A DNA stretch of 64,000 nucleotides from Cellulomonas timonensis (lineage in GTDB: Bacteria; Actinomycetota; Actinomycetes; Actinomycetales; Cellulomonadaceae): assembly GCF_900046455.1 (NCBI RefSeq), contig NZ_FCOT01000012.1, forward strand, positions 372,001 to 436,000, written 5' to 3'. Positions 42,116 to 51,762 of this stretch are shown here, piece by piece. A program made the translations under genes and the position numbers. Under the pieces are notes generated by a model. The model was not told the DNA's origin. It worked only from the letters and a program-made list of their open reading frames with translations, and did no database searches. Each line of letters opens with the position of its first letter. The stretch's first letter is position 1.

Positions 42116-44422
42116 ATGGTCACGTTCACGGAGCACCTGCGCGCCCGCGGCGACGACGAGCTCGTCGCCCTGCTGCTGCAGCGCCCTGACCTGGCGGCCC
42201 CTTCGCCCTCGACCCTCTCGTCGCTCGCGGCGCGCGCGTCGAGCCGCACCAGCCTGGAACGCGCCCTCGCGACCGTCGACGCCTCGGTCCTGCAGGCCCT
42301 GGAGGCGCTGGTCGCGCTGACCGACGGCGGCGGCTCCGCGCGGCGCGACGACGTGGCGGCGGCCGTCGGCGCCCAGCGCGCGCCCCGCGACCGCCTGGAC
42401 CGCGCCCTGGACCGCGCCCATGAGCTCGCGCTGGTCTGGACCGATGAGGACGGCGTGCACCCGGCCCCCGGGCTCGCCGAGCTGCTCGGCCCGTACCCGG
42501 CCGGCCTGGCGCCGGCGACAGCCACCCAGGAGCCGCCGGTGGACCTCGGCGTGCTCGACGACGCTCCCGCCGCCGCCCGCTCGGTGCTCGACGCGCTGAC
42601 CTGGGGACCCCCGGTGGGCATCGGCCCGCCCGCGGGCAGTCCCGCCGCAGCGGCCGTGGACTGGCTGCTCGAGCGCCGCCTGCTGGTGCCGGGCGACGCG
42701 CGCCATGTGGTGCTGCCACGTGCTGTGGCGCTGGCCCTGCGCGGCGGTCGCACGCACCGCGCCCCCGCGACTCCCCCGGAGCCCGCCCCCACGGGCGTGG
42801 CCCATGCGGAGGCCCTTGTCGCGGCGGAGTCCGCTGCGGCGGCCGAGCGCTTCGTACGGCTCGTCGCGCTGCTGGTGCGGACGTGGGAGCAGACGCCGGC
42901 GCCGGTGCTGCGGTCCGGCGGCCTGGGGGGGCGCGAGCTGCGCCGCGTGGCCGCCACGTTGGAGGTCGAGGACTCCGAGGCCGCATTCGTCGTCGAGCTG
43001 GCCGCCGCCGCAGGCCTCATCGCGGAGGACGAGGAGGAGAGCCCGGCGTTCGCGCCGACGCTGGCCGTGGACGAGTGGCTCAACGACGACCTGCCGTCCC
43101 GGTGGGCGACCCTGGCCCGGGCGTGGGCGACCACCGTCCGCACGCCGTGGATGGTGGGCGGCCGCGACGAGCGCGGTGGCGTCCGCGCCGCGCTCGACCC
43201 GGAGCTGTCCCGGCCGTGGGCGCCCCGCGTGCGCCACGCCGTGCTCACCGCGCTCGCCGAGGTGCCGCCGGGCACCGTGCTGCGCACCGAGGCCGTGCTG
43301 GAGCTGCTGCGCTGGCGCACACCACGGTCAGTGCCGCCCGAGGCCGCCGTGGCCGCGACCCTGCACGAGGCGGGGATGCTCGGCGTGCTCGGCGCCGGCG
43401 CCCTGTCCCCCGCCGGGCGCGCGCTCCTCGAGGAGGTGGACCGCTCGGCGCATGCCCTGCCCACCGACGCGGAGCCGGGGATCACCCCGGAGGCCGCGCT
43501 GGCCACGGCCCTGCCCGAGCCCGTCTCCGACCTGCTGCTCCAGGGCGACCTCACCGGCATCGTGCCCGGGCGCCCGACTCCCGAGCTGGCGGCGCTGCTC
43601 GAGCGGTCGGGGGTGATCGAGTCCCGAGGCGCGGCGCTCACCGTCCGCTTCACCCCGGAGTCCATCCGCGCGGCCCTCGATGTGGGCGGCACCGCCGACG
43701 ACCTGCTGGCCGGGCTGGCCGCGCACGCCCGAGGCGGCATCCCGCAGCCGCTCGAGTACATGATCCGGGACGCGGGCCGGCGGCACGGGCAGCTGCGCGC
43801 CGGGTACGCGGCGAGCTACCTGCGGGCCGACGACCCGGCGCTGCTGGCCGGGCTCGTGGACAACCCGGCGCTGGCCGAGCTGGGCCTGATGCGCCTCGCG
43901 CCCACCGTGCTGGGCTCGGTGGCGTCCCCGCGCGAGCTGCTGGCGGTGCTCCGCGAGCACGGGCTCGCCCCGCTCGCGGAGGGCCCCGGCGGCCAGGTGC
44001 TGCACCCCGAGCCGCAGGTGCGCCGTGTGCGCAACGTCCGGCGCAACGCCCCCCACAAGATCGGCGCCGCGCCGTCACGGCGCCCGGACACCCTCACGTC
44101 GCAGGAGCGCGCCGGGCTGGTCGCGCAGCTGGTCCCGACGCTCCGCGAGGCCGAGCGGGAGGGATCCGACGCCGCCTCGGGCGAGGAGCGGCGCCGCGAG
44201 CCCGCCCTCGCGAACCCCGTCTCGGCGCTCAGCGTGCTGCGCGAGGCCGCGGCGCAGGGCCGCGAGGTCTGGCTCGAGATGGTCGGCCCGCACGGCGTCC
44301 ACCAACGCCGCCGCGTGCGCCCGGTGCACGTCGAGGGCGGCAGGGTGCGGGTGCGTGACGAGGCCCGCGACGCCGAGCTGACGGTCGCCGTGCACCGCAT
44401 CGCCTCGGCCACGCCCGTCTGA
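42116..44422 (+). CDS. XPB-associated (Helicase_C_3-like) protein with WYL-like C-terminus
   Basis: A 768-residue protein that sits just upstream of the XPB helicase. The body is Ala/Leu-rich with repeated winged-helix-like segments and contains LSRPWAPRVRHAVLTALAEVPPG; it matches the actinobacterial 'helicase-associated' family found next to XPB, which lacks helicase motifs. The last 65 residues (LREAAAQGREVWLEMVGPHGVHQRRRVRPVHVEGG) have the pattern of a WYL-type ligand-binding domain. A role in DNA repair with XPB is inferred from adjacency only. Confidence 0.78.
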   Translation: MVTFTEHLRARGDDELVALLLQRPDLAAPSPSTLSSLAARASSRTSLERALATVDASVLQALEALVALTDGGGSARRDDVAAAVGAQRAPRDRLDRALDRAHELALVWTDEDGVHPAPGLAELLGPYPAGLAPATATQEPPVDLGVLDDAPAAARSVLDALTWGPPVGIGPPAGSPAAAAVDWLLERRLLVPGDARHVVLPRAVALALRGGRTHRAPATPPEPAPTGVAHAEALVAAESAAAAERFVRLVALLVRTWEQTPAPVLRSGGLGGRELRRVAATLEVEDSEAAFVVELAAAAGLIAEDEEESPAFAPTLAVDEWLNDDLPSRWATLARAWATTVRTPWMVGGRDERGGVRAALDPELSRPWAPRVRHAVLTALAEVPPGTVLRTEAVLELLRWRTPRSVPPEAAVAATLHEAGMLGVLGAGALSPAGRALLEEVDRSAHALPTDAEPGITPEAALATALPEPVSDLLLQGDLTGIVPGRPTPELAALLERSGVIESRGAALTVRFTPESIRAALDVGGTADDLLAGLAAHARGGIPQPLEYMIRDAGRRHGQLRAGYAASYLRADDPALLAGLVDNPALAELGLMRLAPTVLGSVASPRELLAVLREHGLAPLAEGPGGQVLHPEPQVRRVRNVRRNAPHKIGAAPSRRPDTLTSQERAGLVAQLVPTLREAEREGSDAASGEERRREPALANPVSALSVLREAAAQGREVWLEMVGPHGVHQRRRVRPVHVEGGRVRVRDEARDAELTVAVHRIASATPV

Positions 44423-44537
44423 GCGACCTGTCGATGGCGTTGTCGATGACCTCACACTCCGGCCTGCCCGGAACAAACCACGCCGCTCGCGGCGTTCGCA
44501 GACATGCCCGGACCCGTGATCTACCGGAAGGCACCGC

Positions 44538-46247
44538 ATGACGAACGGCCCCCTGATCGTGCAGAGCGACAAGACCCTGCTGCTGGAGATCGACCACGAG
44601 CAGGCTGCGGAGTGCCGCCGCGCGATTGCCCCGTTCGCCGAGTTGGAGCGCGCGCCCGAGCACATGCACACCTATCGGCTGACGCCGCTGGGCCTGTGGA
44701 ACGCGCGCGCCGCGGGCCATGACGCCGAGCAGGTCGTCTCCGTGCTGCTGGAGTACTCGCGGTACCCGGTCCCCCACGCCCTGCTCATCGACATCGCCGA
44801 GACGATGTCCCGCTACGGCCGTCTGCAGCTCGTGCAGGACCCGGTGCACGGCCTGGTGCTGCACTCCCTGGACCGCGCGGTGATGGCCGAGGTGCTGCGC
44901 TCGAAGCGCACCGCCGGCCTCGTCGGGCAGCGCCTGGACGACACCGACGTCGTGGTGCACCCCAGCGAGCGCGGGCACCTCAAGCAGGTGCTGCTCAAGC
45001 TCGGCTGGCCCGCCGAGGACCTGGCGGGCTACGTGGACGGGGAGGCGCACGCCATCGGGCTCCAGCAGGACGGCTGGTCGCTGCGCCCCTACCAGGAGCA
45101 GGCTGTCGACGGCTTCTGGCACGGCGGCTCAGGGGTCGTGGTGCTGCCCTGCGGCGCCGGCAAGACGCTCGTCGGCGCGGCCGCGATGGCCCGTTCGCAG
45201 ACCACCACGCTGATCCTGGTGACCAACACCGTCAGCGCCCGCCAGTGGCGCGACGAGCTGATCAAGCGCACCACGCTCACCGAGGACGAGATCGGCGAGT
45301 ACTCGGGCTCCCGCAAGGAGGTCCGCCCCGTCACCATCGCCACCTACCAGGTGCTCACCACCAAGCGGAAGGGCGTCTACACGCACCTCGAGCTGCTCGA
45401 CGCCCGCGACTGGGGCCTGGTGGTCTACGACGAGGTGCACCTGCTGCCCGCGCCGATCTTCCGCATGACCGCCGACCTGCAGGCCCGCCGCCGCCTGGGC
45501 CTCACGGCCACGCTGGTGCGCGAGGACGGCCGCGAGGACGAGGTGTTCTCGCTGATCGGGCCGAAGCGGTACGACGCGCCCTGGAAGGACATCGAGCAGC
45601 AGGGCTACATCGCCCCCGCCGACTGCGTCGAGGTGCGGCTGACGCTCCCTGAGCGCGACCGGATGCTCTACGCCACCGCCGAGCCCGAGGACAAGTACCG
45701 CCTCGCGGCGAGCGCCCCCGGCAAGAACACCGTCGTCGAGCAGCTCGTGGCGAAGCACGAGGGCGAGCCGACGCTGGTGATCGGCCAGTACCTCGACCAG
45801 CTCGAGGAGCTCGGCGAGCACATCGGCGCGGACGTCATCACCGGCGCCACCACCGTCCCCGAGCGGCAGCGGCTCTTCGACGCGTTCCGCTCCGGGGAGA
45901 TCACCAAGCTCGTGGTGTCGAAGGTCGCGAACTTCTCGATCGACCTACCCGAGGCGTCCGTCGCCATCCAGGTCTCCGGGTCCTTCGGCTCCCGCCAGGA
46001 GGAGGCCCAGCGCCTCGGCCGGCTGCTGCGGCCCAAGGGCGACGGCCGCACCGCGCACTTCTACGCCGTGGTCGCCCGCGACACCGTCGACCAGGACTTC
46101 GCGGCGCACCGCCAGCGGTTCCTCGCGGAGCAGGGTTACGCGTACACGATCGTCGACGCGGAGGACCTCGGCCTGTCTGCAGGGGCGAGCGAGGGCGAGC
46201 CCGGCGACGGCGACACCACGGGACGTGCCACGGCCCGAGACGACTGA
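44538..46247 (+). CDS. DNA repair helicase XPB
   Basis: A 569-residue superfamily 2 helicase of the XPB/Rad25 type. Order: an N-terminal domain (about 1-175), Walker A GAGKT in VVLPCGAGKTLVG, the DEVH box in VVYDEVHLLPAP, motif III in GLTATLVREDGREDE (with the RED element), and motif VI in SGSFGSRQEEAQRLGRLLRPKG. Bacterial XPB is common in actinobacteria and unwinds DNA 3' to 5' in vitro. A GGAAGG Shine-Dalgarno precedes the ATG. It is 115 bases from the XPB-associated gene. Confidence 0.95.
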   Translation: MTNGPLIVQSDKTLLLEIDHEQAAECRRAIAPFAELERAPEHMHTYRLTPLGLWNARAAGHDAEQVVSVLLEYSRYPVPHALLIDIAETMSRYGRLQLVQDPVHGLVLHSLDRAVMAEVLRSKRTAGLVGQRLDDTDVVVHPSERGHLKQVLLKLGWPAEDLAGYVDGEAHAIGLQQDGWSLRPYQEQAVDGFWHGGSGVVVLPCGAGKTLVGAAAMARSQTTTLILVTNTVSARQWRDELIKRTTLTEDEIGEYSGSRKEVRPVTIATYQVLTTKRKGVYTHLELLDARDWGLVVYDEVHLLPAPIFRMTADLQARRRLGLTATLVREDGREDEVFSLIGPKRYDAPWKDIEQQGYIAPADCVEVRLTLPERDRMLYATAEPEDKYRLAASAPGKNTVVEQLVAKHEGEPTLVIGQYLDQLEELGEHIGADVITGATTVPERQRLFDAFRSGEITKLVVSKVANFSIDLPEASVAIQVSGSFGSRQEEAQRLGRLLRPKGDGRTAHFYAVVARDTVDQDFAAHRQRFLAEQGYAYTIVDAEDLGLSAGASEGEPGDGDTTGRATARDD

Positions 46248-46317
46248 GGCCGGGCGCTCCCTCGACGGGGGGGTGAATCTCACACCTGCGGCATCACATT
46301 CGGGTGACGACCCAGAT

Positions 46318-46333
46318 TGCGAAAGCGCTTACA
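46318..46333. promoter_or_regulatory. Possible LacI-type operator
   Basis: An imperfect palindrome around AAGCGCTT (46323-46330), about 60 bases upstream of the surface-protein start. The AAGCGCTT core is common to LacI-family operators. No regulator gene of this family is in the window. Confidence 0.35.
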
Positions 46334-46390
46334 GCCGATAGGCGGGGAAGCGGCTGCCGTCCAGCAGCCGGCACCTTCGAAAGGCTGAAC

Positions 46391-47882
46391 ATGCGCTCCC
46401 CCCGATCCACGCGCCGACCCGTACGGCTGCTGGCCGTCGCAGTCGTCGCACCGCTCCTCTTCGCCGCGGGCGCCATCGCGCCAGCGGCGGCGACCCCATC
46501 GGAGCCGATTCCCGTCACCGTCGATCTCACCGTCAGCGCGACATCAGTGGTGAGCGGCGCCGAGGTGACACTCACCGCCGCCGTCACCCCCAATGGGGAG
46601 TCCGGCCTCCCCACGGGAGTCGTCGAGTTCTTCGTCACTCCCGTGGTCATGAACCAGCCGAGCCCTGGGCCCCAGCTGCGCGGCGCCGCGTCACTGGACG
46701 GCACGGGCGCAGCGACGCTGGTGACGACGGCGTCCACCCTTCCCGGCGTCCCGTTGATGTCCCTCACCGTGCAGGCGGTGTACCGAGGCGACGCGGACTT
46801 CGCCGGCGCCTCCAGCCTGTTGAGGTCGATCATGGTGGCGGACCCCATCGTCGTGCCACCGACTCTCCCCACCTACGCCGTGACGCTCGACGCCCCGACG
46901 ACGATGGCGGCGGGCTCTCTGACGGCGCGTCTCACCGTGACTGTCTCTGATGGCACCGCGCCGGTCGGCGTCGCAGACGTCAACGTGGTCCCCGTCGGCG
47001 CAGGCTGGGACGACGATCCGACCGCCCACGCCAGCGGTGCGGTCGTCGACGGCACGGTCACCATGGTGACCGGTCCGATTCCGGCCGGCGACTACGTCGT
47101 GTACGCCTCGTTCCGCGGCTTCGGTGGCGTCACCGCCCCCCTGCGTGTCACCGCCCCCATCGCCGGTGTTGTCGGCGCCCGCGTCGCTCGCATCCGCGGT
47201 CGGCGTGCCGACCACCCTCTCTGCCGGCATGACCACCACGGGAGCTCGGCCCGCCCACGCCTCCGTCCTGGTCGACGGCGTGCTGGTGGCCACCGTCCCC
47301 ATGCCCGCCACCGGTGACCTCATCGTGACGGTCCCCGGACTGGCGCCGGGCGCGTACACCGTGGCCATCCAGACGGCGGCGTACGACGGGCATCTGGCGG
47401 CAGCGTCGACGACGGTCCTCACCGTCGCGTCAGCCACGGCGCCCCCGCTGGCAAGCAGCACGCCACACGGCACCGTGCGCGCCGCGACAGCGGCCGGATC
47501 CTCGTCCGTCACCGTGACTGCGGGCGGGTACACGCCCGGCGAGCTCGTGGTGTTCTACCTGCACTCGGACCCGATCTTCCTCGGCACCGCGTTCGCTGGG
47601 GCGGACGGCGTGGCCACGCTCACCGCTGTCCTGCCGGCCACCGCGCCTGCGGGCGCCCACCACGTGCGCGCGATCGGTGGCACGAGCGGCGTCTGGGCCG
47701 AGGTGCCCATCACCCTGGCCGCGGGAGGAACCGTCGCCGCTGCCGGCGCACCGAGTCTCGCCACCCTGCCCGCGACGGGGTCCCCCGCCTCGTCCGGGGT
47801 GCTCACAGCACTGGCGCTGATAGCGGTCGGCACGGCGCTGACGGTGGCCCGCCGCCGGATCGCGGGCGTGTCGCGCCTCTGA
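46391..47882 (+). pseudogene. LPXTG-anchored Ig-like surface protein, frameshifted
   Basis: The first frame encodes a signal peptide (MRSPRSTRRPVRLLAVAVVAP, cleavage near AAATPSEP) and Ig-like repeats of the Big_3_5 kind (VTVDLTVSATSVVSGAEVTLTAAVTP). A second frame continues with another Ig-like domain and ends in a sortase signal: LPATG, a hydrophobic helix and an RRR tail. The frames cross near 47154-47158, a run of five C. Removing one C joins them as RVTAPSPVLSAPASLASAVG and gives a 496-residue protein. It is either a real mutation, slippage, or an assembly error. The intact product would be covalently wall-anchored. Confidence 0.8.
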
Positions 47883-47896
47883 CACACCGCTCTCAC

Positions 47897-47935
47897 CACG
47901 ACGACGTGCCCTGGCATTCCGGGCACGTCGTCGTG
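47897..47935. terminator. Strong hairpin terminator
   Basis: A perfect 15-base stem (47897-47911 with 47921-47935) and a 9-base loop, 15 bases after the stop of the surface-protein gene. No U-tract follows, but the stem is the longest perfect one I saw in the window. Confidence 0.75.
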
Positions 47936-48081
47936 CGCGGCCCGCCCAGCCGCGCAGTCACGCTCCCCCCACCCACCTATGTCGCGCACGTCCCACAGGG
48001 CTCCCCACGGCGGGCTCGGCCGGGAACCCGCAGGCAGCGCCCGTCGTTGCACCCTGTATGACCGAGGGAGAGGATTGCCTG

Positions 48082-50031
48082 GTGCACCGACGAAGCGCGG
48101 AACCGAGCACCGCACGTGCGCGTGCTCGCAGAGGCTGGGCCGCGCTCGCCGCGCTCGCCTTCGGATTGCTCGCGGTGCTCGTCCCGGCCTCTGCCGCGAC
48201 GGCCGCGGACCCGCTGTCGGTCTCCGGTGAGGTCACCGACGAGGTGGGCGCCCTGGGCGGCGACACCGCGGAGGTGCAGGCCGCGCTCGACGAGTTGTCC
48301 GGCGCGACGCGGTACCAGTTGTACGTCGTGTACGTCTCGACGTTCAGCGGGGCCTCACCCGAGTCGTGGTCCGCCGAGACCCGCGCGATGTCCGGTCTCG
48401 GCTCCGACGATCTGATGCTCGCCGTGGCCGTCGACGACCGCCGGTACTGGCTGTCCCCGGCGGACGTGCCCGATCTGAGCTCGTCCCAGCTCGACGACAT
48501 CGCCGCCGCGATCGAGGACGAGCTCTCCGGCGACAACTGGGCCGGCGCGGCGATCACCGCCGCCCAGGAGATCGAGGCCGCGGCCGCCGGCGGCGGCGCG
48601 GGCGGCGGGCAGCCGGCGGGCGACGGCTCGTCGGAGGGGTCCTCCGGCAGCGGGTTCCTCACGTTCCTCCTGATCGGGCTTGTGGTCATCGTCGGGATCC
48701 TGGTGTGGACCACGATGAGCCGCCGCAAGCGCCCGGCGCCCGTCGGCGCGGGGGCGCCCAGCGGCCTGGAGCGGCTCCCCACCGAGGAGCTGCGCAGCCG
48801 TGCGAGCACGGCGCTGGTGCAGCTCGACGACGCGCTGCGCACCTCGGAGCAGGAGCTCGGCTTCGCCGAGGCGCAGTTCGGGCCGGAGGCCACCCGCGAG
48901 TTCACACAGGTGCTCGCCACCGCGAAGACGCAGGTCAACGAGGCCTTCCGCGCGCGCCAGCAGCTTGACGACAGCACCCGCGAGGCCGAGCCGCAGGTGC
49001 GGGCCGCCGCGATCCACATCCTCACCATCTGCCACCAGGCGGCGCAGGCGCTGGACGCCCAGCAGGACAAGTTCGACGAGCTGCGGGACCTGCAGGCCCG
49101 GGCGCCCCAGATGCTCGCGGACGAGTCGGCGGCGGCGGACGCCCTGGCCGCGCGCGTCGACCCGGCCCGCGCGACGCTGGCCGCGCTCAGCCAGTCCTAT
49201 CCGCCGGAGGCGCTGGCCTCGGTGGCGGCGAACCCCGACCAGGCCGTGGCGCTGCTCGCGGACGTCCGCTCCACCATCGAGCAGGGCCGGGCCGCGCTCG
49301 ACCAGGACGACCGCGGCCGGGCCGTCGGGTTCGCACGCGCCGCCGAGAACGCGCTGGGCCAGGTCAGGACCCTGCTCGACGCCGTCGACCGGGCCGGCGA
49401 GGACCTGGCCGCCGCGTCCGGGCGCCTGCAGCAGGCCATCGCGTCCATCTCCTCGGACATCTCCGACGCGGCGCGCCTGGCCCCGGACCGCGCCGACGTC
49501 ACCGCGCGCGTCACCGACGCGCGCCACGCCATCGACCAGGCCCGCGCCGCCCAGCAGGGCGGCGACCCGCTCGCCGCACTGCGGGACATCACCTCGGCGG
49601 AGGCCGCACTGGACGCGGCCCTGGCGCCGATGCGCGAGGCCGAGGAGCAGGCCCGTCGGTCGTCCGCGCTGCTGCGCGACGTGCTCGGGCGGCTCGACTC
49701 GCAGATCCGCGCCACCACCGACTTCGTCGAGACGCGGCGCGGCGCCGTGGGCCCCGAGGCCCGCACGAGCCTCGCGGAGGCGCAGCGGCTGTACCGGCAG
49801 GCCCTCGACCAGCGTGACTCCGACCCGACGTCGGCCCTCGCGGCGGCGCAGCACGCCGAGCGCTTCGCGGCGGACGCCCAGTGGCGCGCCCGCGCGGACG
49901 TGGAGGCCGCGGAGGAGCGGAACCGCCGCGAAGCGCTCGGCGTGCTGCGCGCGGCTTCTGACGCGCACCTGAACCCGTGCGCCGAGCGCGCCCCCACACC
50001 GGCACCCACCCCATCATCTGGCACGTCCTGA
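48082..50031 (+). CDS. TPM-domain membrane protein with long coiled coil
   Basis: A 649-residue protein starting at GTG with GAGAGGA upstream. Residues 1-35 are a signal peptide (ending AATAADP). Residues about 40-150 are a TPM domain (TRYQLYVVYVSTFSGASPESWSAETRAMSGLGSDDLMLAVAVDDRRYWLS), facing outward. A Gly/Ser linker and one membrane helix (about 192-212) follow. The cytoplasmic part (about 220-640) is a long Ala/Glu/Arg-rich coiled coil. The gene is followed after 19 bases by pspA, suggesting joint work at the membrane under envelope stress; this is inferred. Confidence 0.85.
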   Translation: MHRRSAEPSTARARARRGWAALAALAFGLLAVLVPASAATAADPLSVSGEVTDEVGALGGDTAEVQAALDELSGATRYQLYVVYVSTFSGASPESWSAETRAMSGLGSDDLMLAVAVDDRRYWLSPADVPDLSSSQLDDIAAAIEDELSGDNWAGAAITAAQEIEAAAAGGGAGGGQPAGDGSSEGSSGSGFLTFLLIGLVVIVGILVWTTMSRRKRPAPVGAGAPSGLERLPTEELRSRASTALVQLDDALRTSEQELGFAEAQFGPEATREFTQVLATAKTQVNEAFRARQQLDDSTREAEPQVRAAAIHILTICHQAAQALDAQQDKFDELRDLQARAPQMLADESAAADALAARVDPARATLAALSQSYPPEALASVAANPDQAVALLADVRSTIEQGRAALDQDDRGRAVGFARAAENALGQVRTLLDAVDRAGEDLAAASGRLQQAIASISSDISDAARLAPDRADVTARVTDARHAIDQARAAQQGGDPLAALRDITSAEAALDAALAPMREAEEQARRSSALLRDVLGRLDSQIRATTDFVETRRGAVGPEARTSLAEAQRLYRQALDQRDSDPTSALAAAQHAERFAADAQWRARADVEAAEERNRREALGVLRAASDAHLNPCAERAPTPAPTPSSGTS

Positions 50032-50050
50032 CGACTGAGAGGCAGCACCC

Positions 50051-50818
50051 ATGACCGAGAAGCAGAGCGTCTTCGGCCGCATCACCCAGCTGGCCAAGGC
50101 CAACATCAACGCGCTGATCGACAGCGCCGAGGACCCGCAGAAGATGCTGGACCAGCTGGTGCGCGACTACACCAACTCGATCGCCGACGCCGAGAAGGCC
50201 ATCGCCCAGACCATCGGCAACCTGCGCCTCGCCGAGCAGGACTACAACGCGGACGTCGCCGCCGCGCGCGAGTGGGGCGGCAAGGCCATCGCCGCGTCGA
50301 CGCGGGCCGACCAGTACCGCGCGCAGGGCGACACGGCGAGCGCCGACAAGTTCGACAACCTCGCCAAGGTCGCGATCCAGAAGCAGATCGCCGCCGAGGG
50401 CGAGGTCAAGCAGGCCGAGCCGATGATCGCCTCGCAGCGCGAGACGGTGGAGAAGCTCAAGAGCGGCCTCGCGCAGATGAAGGACAAGCTCGGCCAGCTC
50501 AAGCAGCGTCGCGACACGCTCGTGGCCCGGCAGAAGTCGGCCCAGGCGCAGCAGCAGGTGCAGTCCGCGATCGGCTCGATCAACGTGCTCGACCCGACGA
50601 GCGAGATCGCGCGCTTCGAGGAGAAGGTCCGCCGCCAGGAGGCCCTCGCGATGGGGCAGGCCGAGCTGGCCGCGTCGTCCCTCGACGCGCAGTTCGCCGA
50701 GCTGGAGGCGTCAGGCGAGGAACTCGAGGTCGAGGCGCGCCTGGCCGCCCTCAAGTCGGGCTCGTCGAACGCGACGGCGATCGAGTCCACGGCTGTGACG
50801 CCGGAGATCGAGCGCTGA
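50051..50818 (+). CDS. pspA: PspA/IM30 family protein
   Basis: PspA/Vipp1 proteins bind the inner face of the membrane and protect it during envelope stress. The 255-residue protein has the family start (SVFGRITQLAKANINALIDSAEDPQKMLDQLVRDYTNSIADAEKAIAQTI) and continues as a long coiled coil to about residue 220. GAGAGG precedes the ATG. It forms a pair with the TPM-domain gene. Confidence 0.93.
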   Translation: MTEKQSVFGRITQLAKANINALIDSAEDPQKMLDQLVRDYTNSIADAEKAIAQTIGNLRLAEQDYNADVAAAREWGGKAIAASTRADQYRAQGDTASADKFDNLAKVAIQKQIAAEGEVKQAEPMIASQRETVEKLKSGLAQMKDKLGQLKQRRDTLVARQKSAQAQQQVQSAIGSINVLDPTSEIARFEEKVRRQEALAMGQAELAASSLDAQFAELEASGEELEVEARLAALKSGSSNATAIESTAVTPEIER

Positions 50819-50827
50819 GACTCCCGA

Positions 50828-50841
50828 GGGGCGGATGCCCC
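50828..50841 (+). terminator. Small hairpin after pspA
   Basis: GGGGC / GCCCC with loop GGAT, 9 bases after the pspA stop. Short and without a U-tract. Confidence 0.3.
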
Positions 50842-50878
50842 CAGAGGTGAATGCGGGGTGGGGTGGGCGCGGGCGCGC

Positions 50879-51661
50879 TCACCCCACTGGCATGTCCGGG
50901 GCGAGGACGCGGGCCAGCTCGGCCTCGTGCAGCCCGGCGCGCAGTCGAACGAGGTCGGCGAATGCCGCGCCGATCGCCTGGCCGCCCATGGTGATCTCGC
51001 GCTCCTGCGCCATGAACGCCTCGACCACGACCTCGGGGGCGATCCCGTCCTCCGCGGCCCACACCGCCAACGTCTCCGCGCCCGCCTCGGGATGGAACTG
51101 CAGGCCCCACGCCGATCCGGTGCGGAACGCCTGGTAGGGGTACGTGGCGGACGCCGCGAGCCACACCGAGCCGGCCGGGAGCTCCACGACGGCATCCGCG
51201 TGCCAGCTCGGCATCGGGGTGCTCCGCCGTGCCTGGCCCAGGCCCGCGAGGCGGCCCACCAGCGGGTCGCCGGTCGCGTCCGGGCGCCACCGCACGTCGA
51301 TCACACCGTGCTCCAGCCCGGGCGGCGCGCCCACCTGCACACGCCCGCCGCGCGCCACCGCCAGGAGCTGGGCGCCCAGGCAGATGCCCAGCGTGGGGGT
51401 CTGCGCGTCGACGCAGGCCGAGAGCAGCGCGCGCGTGGCGGGCAGCCACGGGGCCCGCGCGTCGTCGTAGGCGGACATCGGGCCGCCCAGGACGACCAGC
51501 CCGTCGCCGGCCTCGGCGGCGCCCACCGGGACCGGTTCGCCCTCGTCGGCCCGGACCAGCCGCACCCGCACCCCGGGCAGCCAGTCGGCCAACCGGTCGA
51601 GGCCCACATCCGGGGAGCTCTGCAGGACAGTCACGACGGGGAGCGGGGACTCGGGGATCAC
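50879..51661 (-). CDS. Type 1 glutamine amidotransferase
   Basis: A 260-residue protein with a class I glutamine amidotransferase fold. The nucleophile Cys is in LGICLGAQLLA, the catalytic His in GLQFHPEAGAE, and the oxyanion loop in VLGGPMSAYDD. No synthetase domain is attached, so the acceptor is unknown; proteins of this kind are often labelled GMP-synthase-like. It is transcribed away from the two-component genes, 101 bases apart. Confidence 0.88.
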   Translation of the reverse strand: MIPESPLPVVTVLQSSPDVGLDRLADWLPGVRVRLVRADEGEPVPVGAAEAGDGLVVLGGPMSAYDDARAPWLPATRALLSACVDAQTPTLGICLGAQLLAVARGGRVQVGAPPGLEHGVIDVRWRPDATGDPLVGRLAGLGQARRSTPMPSWHADAVVELPAGSVWLAASATYPYQAFRTGSAWGLQFHPEAGAETLAVWAAEDGIAPEVVVEAFMAQEREITMGGQAIGAAFADLVRLRAGLHEAELARVLAPDMPVG

Positions 51662-51762
51662 GGTGAGGAAACTACTCCCCCGCCGGCGTCGACGGCACGT
51701 CCGTGACCTGCCACTGAGCGCGCCCTCAGGAGACTTCCAGGGTCTGCGCGCACACTGGGGTC

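Noticed and set aside
48058..48081. ATG start eight codons upstream of the TPM gene
   Set aside because: It would put an acidic MTEGEDCL stretch before the signal peptide; the GTG at 48082 has a better Shine-Dalgarno and a normal signal sequence.
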